A stretch of DNA of 64,000 nt, from positions 1-64,000 of the forward strand of contig NZ_BONR01000002.1 of assembly GCF_016862815.1 (NCBI RefSeq), in the 5' to 3' direction. Below the pieces are notes generated by a model. The model was not told the origin of the DNA. It worked only from the letters and a program-made list of their open reading frames with translations, and ran no database searches. The DNA comes from Demequina activiva (lineage in GTDB: Bacteria; Actinomycetota; Actinomycetes; Actinomycetales; Demequinaceae). The position numbers were made by a program, and so were the translations under genes. Of the stretch, positions 60,753 to 64,000 are shown piece after piece (position 1 is the stretch's first letter; every line of letters starts with the position of its first letter).

Positions 60753-61706
60753 GTGAGCGCGCTGGGGCCCCGCGCAGGGGCAGGGCAGGACGCGCCGCCC
60801 GTGATCGCCATCGTGGGTGCGACCGCGACGGGCAAGTCAGCGGTGTCCCTCGCCCTCGCGGAGCGGCTGGGCGGCGAGATCATCAACGCGGACGCCATGC
60901 AGCTCTACCGCGGCATGGACATCGGCACCGCCAAGCTGCCGGTCGCGCAGCGGCGCGGGATCCCGCATCACCAGCTCGACACTCTCGAGGTCACCGAGGA
61001 TGCAGCCGTCGCCTCCTACCAGCGCGATGCCCGCGCGGACGCGGAGTCGATCCACCAGCGCGGAGGGCGTGCCGTGGTGGTGGGCGGCTCCGGTCTGTAC
61101 GTCAGGGCGCTGCTGGATCGCTTCGAGTTCCCCCCGACGGACCCGCAGGTCCGCGCTCGCCTCGAGGCGCGCGCCGACGCCGAGGGTCCCGGCATGCTGC
61201 ACCGCGAGCTCGCCGCCGCAGACCCCGTCGCCGCGGCGCGCATCCCCGCGCAGAACGCCAAGCGCGTCGTCCGTGCACTCGAGGTGATCGAGCTCAAGGG
61301 GCGACCCTTCTCCGCGAGCCTGCCCACCCACCAGTACGAGATCCCGGCCGTGCAGATCGGACTGCGACTCGCGTACGAGGAGCTCGACCCGCGCATCGAG
61401 GCGCGCGTCGAGCACATGTGGGACGCCGGGCTCGTGGAGGAGGTGCGGGCACTCGACTCCCGAGGCATCCGCGACGGCGTCACAGCGCGCCGCGCCGTGG
61501 GTTACGCGGAGACGCTGCGTCACCTCGACGGAGAGCTCGACGCGGACGCGACCCGCGCGCTGATCCAGCAGAACACTCGGCGGCTCGCGCGCCGCCAGGC
61601 CAAGTGGTTCCGGCCGGACGGCCGCGTGCACTGGATCGACGCGCCGCGTGACGAGGCGGACGTCGACCGCGCAGCGGAGGACGCCCTCGCGCTGATCCCG
61701 CGCTAG
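60753..61706 (+). CDS. miaA: tRNA dimethylallyltransferase MiaA
   Basis: MiaA transfers the dimethylallyl group to A37 of tRNA. The 317-residue product has the P-loop GATATGKS (22-29), NADAMQLYRGMDIGTAK and GGSGLYVRALLD. GTG 60753 (VSALGPRAG) follows the miaB stop by seven bases; GTG 60751 is out of frame. miaB-miaA-dapF is the conserved order. Confidence 0.96.
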   Translation: MSALGPRAGAGQDAPPVIAIVGATATGKSAVSLALAERLGGEIINADAMQLYRGMDIGTAKLPVAQRRGIPHHQLDTLEVTEDAAVASYQRDARADAESIHQRGGRAVVVGGSGLYVRALLDRFEFPPTDPQVRARLEARADAEGPGMLHRELAAADPVAAARIPAQNAKRVVRALEVIELKGRPFSASLPTHQYEIPAVQIGLRLAYEELDPRIEARVEHMWDAGLVEEVRALDSRGIRDGVTARRAVGYAETLRHLDGELDADATRALIQQNTRRLARRQAKWFRPDGRVHWIDAPRDEADVDRAAEDALALIPR

Positions 61707-61765
61707 CCACCTTCGTCGCGCACGACGGCGACAGCCGGGGCTTCGGTGCATCGACCGGGCCCGGG

Positions 61766-61771
61766 TAGCCT
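61766..61771 (+). promoter_or_regulatory. -10 element TAGCCT of dapF (leaderless spacing)
   Basis: Ends six bases before ATG 61778; no ribosome-binding site is present. Confidence 0.65.
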
Positions 61772-61777
61772 GGTCGC

Positions 61778-62674
61778 ATGACCGCCACGCTGCGCTTCAC
61801 CAAAGGGCACGGCACGGAGAACGACTTCGTGCTGCTGTTCGACGAGCGCGACGAGATCGACCTCACCCCCGAGCTCGTGCGCTTCCTGTGCGACCGCCGC
61901 GCGGGCATCGGCGGCGACGGCGTGATCCGTGCGGTGCGAGCGGGGGAGATCCCCGCGGGCGCCGGTCTCGACGCTCGCACGTGGTTCATGGACTACTGGA
62001 ACGCCGATGGCTCGACCTCGGAGATGTGCGGCAACGGCGCACGCGTGTTCGGCGCGTTCCTGGAGCGCGACGCGGGCATCGACCTGACGGGCGGCCTGAC
62101 CATCGGCACCCGCGGTGGAACCCGCACGTTGACGTCCCTCGGGGACGGCCGCTACGCCGTGGGCATGGGCGAGTACCGCCTGGGCGACGCCACGGACGGC
62201 TTCGACTCCGAGGTCGAGGCACACGGCCTCACGCCGGCACGCCCCGCGCTGTCCGTCGACGTCGGCAACCCGCACCATGTGGTGGCGCTCGCGTCGACGG
62301 ACGAGCTCGCCGCGCTCGACCTCACCCATGCGCCTCGCGTGCGCCCCGCTGCGCCGGCTGGCTCGAACGTCGAGTTCGTCGTCACCCGCGGTGGGGAGAT
62401 CCGCGACGGCGTCGAGCGCGGTCGCGTGCGCATGCGTGTGCACGAGCGCGGCTCAGGCGAGACGCGCTCCTGCGGCACGGGAGCCTGCGCGGTGGCGCTC
62501 GCGGTGCGGGAGTGGGCGGGCGAGGGCGCGCCCGACGTCTGGGACGTCGAGGTGCCAGGCGGCATGGTCACGGTGCGCATCATCGGCACGCGCACCGTCC
62601 TCGAGGGCCCCGCGGTGCTGGTCGCGGACGGCACGGTCGACGTCTCCCACGTGCTCGCCGTCACGCCCGCCTGA
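61778..62674 (+). CDS. dapF: Diaminopimelate epimerase
   Basis: DapF converts LL-DAP to meso-DAP for peptidoglycan and lysine. The 298-residue protein has the two catalytic cysteines in MCGNGARVF (Cys84) and ETRSCGTGACAV (Cys232). The first half shows GTENDFVL and the second GNPHHVV. It is leaderless by promoter spacing. The gene completes the DAP set with dapA and dapB in this window. Confidence 0.97.
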   Translation: MTATLRFTKGHGTENDFVLLFDERDEIDLTPELVRFLCDRRAGIGGDGVIRAVRAGEIPAGAGLDARTWFMDYWNADGSTSEMCGNGARVFGAFLERDAGIDLTGGLTIGTRGGTRTLTSLGDGRYAVGMGEYRLGDATDGFDSEVEAHGLTPARPALSVDVGNPHHVVALASTDELAALDLTHAPRVRPAAPAGSNVEFVVTRGGEIRDGVERGRVRMRVHERGSGETRSCGTGACAVALAVREWAGEGAPDVWDVEVPGGMVTVRIIGTRTVLEGPAVLVADGTVDVSHVLAVTPA

Positions 62675-62677
62675 CCC

Positions 62678-63265
62678 ATGCACCCGATCGAGCCGGATGT
62701 GGACGGCGCGCTCCGCATCCATCCCGAGGACGCCGCCGAATGGCGCTCGTGGCTGGCGCGGCACCACGCCTTGGAGTCCGGAGTGTGGGTCGCGCTCTGG
62801 CGCAAGCAGTCCGGCCGCACGGGCCTCACCTACGACGAGGTGGTGCGCGAGTGCCTGTGCTTCGGGTGGATCGATGCGACCACCAGGAAGCTCGACGAGA
62901 ACCGCACCCTTCAGTACTGCTCTCCACGCAAGCGGGGCTCTGGCTGGGCCCGCACCAACAAGGCGCGCATTCTCGAGCTCGAGGCAGCAGGCCTGATGGA
63001 GCCTCCCGGCGCCGCCGTGATCGCCGCCGCCAAGGCGGATGGCTCGTGGACGCTGCTCGATGACGTGGAGGCGCTGGTGGTGCCCGATGACCTCGCCGCC
63101 GCGCTGGCCCAGGCTCCGGGCGCCCGCGACTTCTGGGACGCCATGCCGCCCTCCGCGCGCAAGTTCGCTCTGGCGCAGCTGGTCCTGGCCAAGCGCGAGG
63201 TCACGCGCTCGCAGCGGCTCGCGACGATCGCCGATGCGGTGGCCAGGGGAGAGCGCCCCTACTAG
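62678..63265 (+). CDS. YdeI/OmdA family protein
   Basis: The 195-residue soluble protein has the YdeI pattern: EWRSWLARHHALESGVWVAL and LTYDEVVRECLCFGWIDATT, then PRKRGSGWARTNKARI and a C-terminal ARDFWDAMPPSARKFALAQL. Homologs were linked to outer-membrane or bacteriocin phenotypes in Gram-negatives; that role cannot apply literally here. It starts three bases after dapF, so it is in its operon, and shares its stop CTAG with the convergent methyltransferase. Confidence 0.83.
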   Translation: MHPIEPDVDGALRIHPEDAAEWRSWLARHHALESGVWVALWRKQSGRTGLTYDEVVRECLCFGWIDATTRKLDENRTLQYCSPRKRGSGWARTNKARILELEAAGLMEPPGAAVIAAAKADGSWTLLDDVEALVVPDDLAAALAQAPGARDFWDAMPPSARKFALAQLVLAKREVTRSQRLATIADAVARGERPY

Positions 63266-63882
63266 TCGCGTACGAGACGCAGCACCCGGAACCCCTTGGC
63301 GCTGCCCACCTTCTCGAGCCTGCCCCAGGGCTCGCCGTCGGCGCCGCGCTGATCGGAGATCCATCGCGCGAGCGAGTCCGCGCCCAGGTTCCTCTGGACC
63401 ACGAGCCACGCCTCGCCGTCGGCGGCGAGCCGCGGCAGCCACGCGGCCAGCAGCTCGTGCAGCGCGTCCTTGCCGATGCGGATGGGCGGGTTGGACCAGA
63501 TCGCGTCGAACCGAGCATCGGCCGGCACCTCGTCCGCCGTCACGGCGGCGACCCGGTCTGCGACGCCCAGCCGTGCGGCGTTGCGGGACGCCAGGTCGAG
63601 CGCGCGGCGATTGACGTCGAGCGCGGTGACCCGCGCATCGGCCGTGCCCAGCGCCGCCGTGAGCGCGAGCGGACCCCAGCCGCAGCCCAGGTCGAGCACC
63701 GCGCCGGCCGGCGCCGGCGGGAGGTGGCGCAGCAGCACCTGCGTCCCGAGGTCGATGTGACCGGGGGAGAAGATGCCCGATGCGGTCTCGACCTCGACGT
63801 CCCGGCCCGCCAACCGGACGGGTATCAGGCGGCGCTCATCGGCGGAGGCCGGCTGGGCGGAGAAGTAGTGGTCCTCGCTCAC
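63262..63882 (-). CDS. Class I SAM methyltransferase, RsmC-like
   Basis: RsmC methylates guanosine 1207 of 16S rRNA; this 206-residue protein is the single-domain form. It has the SAM motif VLDLGCGWGPLAL (about 58-70), the acidic residue in VTALDVNRRAL and the NPPIRIG catalytic loop. GTG 63882 (VSEDHYFSAQ) is supported by TACAGT seven bases upstream, whereas ATG 63945 would add 21 unlikely residues. The substrate nucleotide is inferred. Confidence 0.85.
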   Translation of the reverse strand: MSEDHYFSAQPASADERRLIPVRLAGRDVEVETASGIFSPGHIDLGTQVLLRHLPPAPAGAVLDLGCGWGPLALTAALGTADARVTALDVNRRALDLASRNAARLGVADRVAAVTADEVPADARFDAIWSNPPIRIGKDALHELLAAWLPRLAADGEAWLVVQRNLGADSLARWISDQRGADGEPWGRLEKVGSAKGFRVLRLVRD

Positions 63883-63889
63883 GGAAGCG

Positions 63890-63895
63890 ACTGTA
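63890..63895 (-). promoter_or_regulatory. -10 element TACAGT of the RsmC-like gene (leaderless spacing)
   Basis: Minus-strand TACAGT ends seven bases before GTG 63882 and decides the start. Confidence 0.6.
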
Positions 63896-63943
63896 CCGCC
63901 GGTGGTGGTGCCGGTCGGCGGCCGGTGCGACAATGGGACGAGC

Positions 63944-64000
63944 ATGAGCGAATCCCTGCCGAACGACCTTGACGACCAGAGCCCCTCTCGCGCGGATGCG
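63944..64000 (+). CDS. 5' end of the next gene, probably GTPase HflX (truncated by window edge)
   Basis: ATG 63944 opens a frame to the window end, MSESLPNDLDDQSPSRADA (19 codons). GACAAT at 63929-63934 is a possible -10. In actinobacteria hflX follows dapF, so HflX, a ribosome-splitting GTPase, is the likely product. The visible residues are not diagnostic. Confidence 0.45.
   Translation, partial: MSESLPNDLDDQSPSRADA

Overview
This is a GC-rich (around 70 %) chromosomal segment of an actinobacterium. The gene order follows the conserved actinobacterial core: rpsB-tsf-pyrH-frr-cdsA-rlmN-dxr-rip1-ispG, proS-rimP-nusA-ylxR-infB-rbfA-truB-ribF, rpsO-pnp-M16-dapB, folA/thyA, dapA-rnj-ftsK, pgsA-cinA-clgR-DUF3046-recA-recX-rny-miaB-miaA-dapF and apparently hflX. 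From memory, the same order is found in the tsf-to-hflX part of the Mycobacterium tuberculosis chromosome. The S-layer-homology surface protein, RNase Y, the gluABCD transporter and the lack of mycobacterial features point to a Micrococcales member (Demequina/Cellulomonas-like). That placement is inference.

Layout. 1-10018: translation, lipid and isoprenoid genes (rpsB 3' end, tsf, pyrH, frr, cdsA, rlmN, a DivIVA-repeat protein, dxr, rip1, ispG, a GNAT). 10019-12555: a 482-bp gene-free stretch and a secreted SLH protein. 12674-22525: proS, a DUF4439-like lipoprotein and the rimP-to-ribF information-processing operon. 22565-28037: a glutamate-type ABC transporter with a second, paralogous binding protein and a divergent zinc alcohol dehydrogenase. 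28128-34364: rpsO, pnp, a hexapeptide acyltransferase, an M16 peptidase, dapB and a small membrane protein. 34431-44917: an accessory block (three GNATs, a ZIP transporter, AzlCD, a 35-residue membrane peptide, folA-thyA, an anchored protein, a GAP/SfLAP protein, SulP, an alkylsulfatase and a cupin). 45114-63882: dapA, rnj, ftsK, a GGDEF-EAL protein, CapA, pgsA, cinA, clgR, DUF3046, recA, recX, rny, miaB, miaA, dapF, a YdeI-like protein and an RsmC-like methyltransferase. 63944-64000 is the first 19 codons of the next gene. I see no tRNA, rRNA, CRISPR array, insertion sequence or prophage.

DNA-level signals are the most unusual content. (1) A 10-mer, CGCATCGGCC / GGCCGATGCG, occurs about 27 times by eye, in both orientations. 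Random expectation at this GC is below one, and one third of the copies sit in the roughly 5 % of the window that is intergenic. (2) At least sixteen genes have a TANNNT-type -10 element (one is GATAAT) ending 6-8 bases before the start codon, the signature of leaderless transcription; this moves several start sites. (3) Perfect inverted repeats lie over the infB ribosome-binding site, between gluB and gluC, and in several intergenic terminators. (4) A perfect SOS box precedes recA. (5) Three convergent gene pairs share one CTAG as both stop codons, and one divergent pair has fully overlapping promoters.

All coordinates, counts and motif matches were read by eye. No database search was run; family assignments rest on recognised motifs, length and context.
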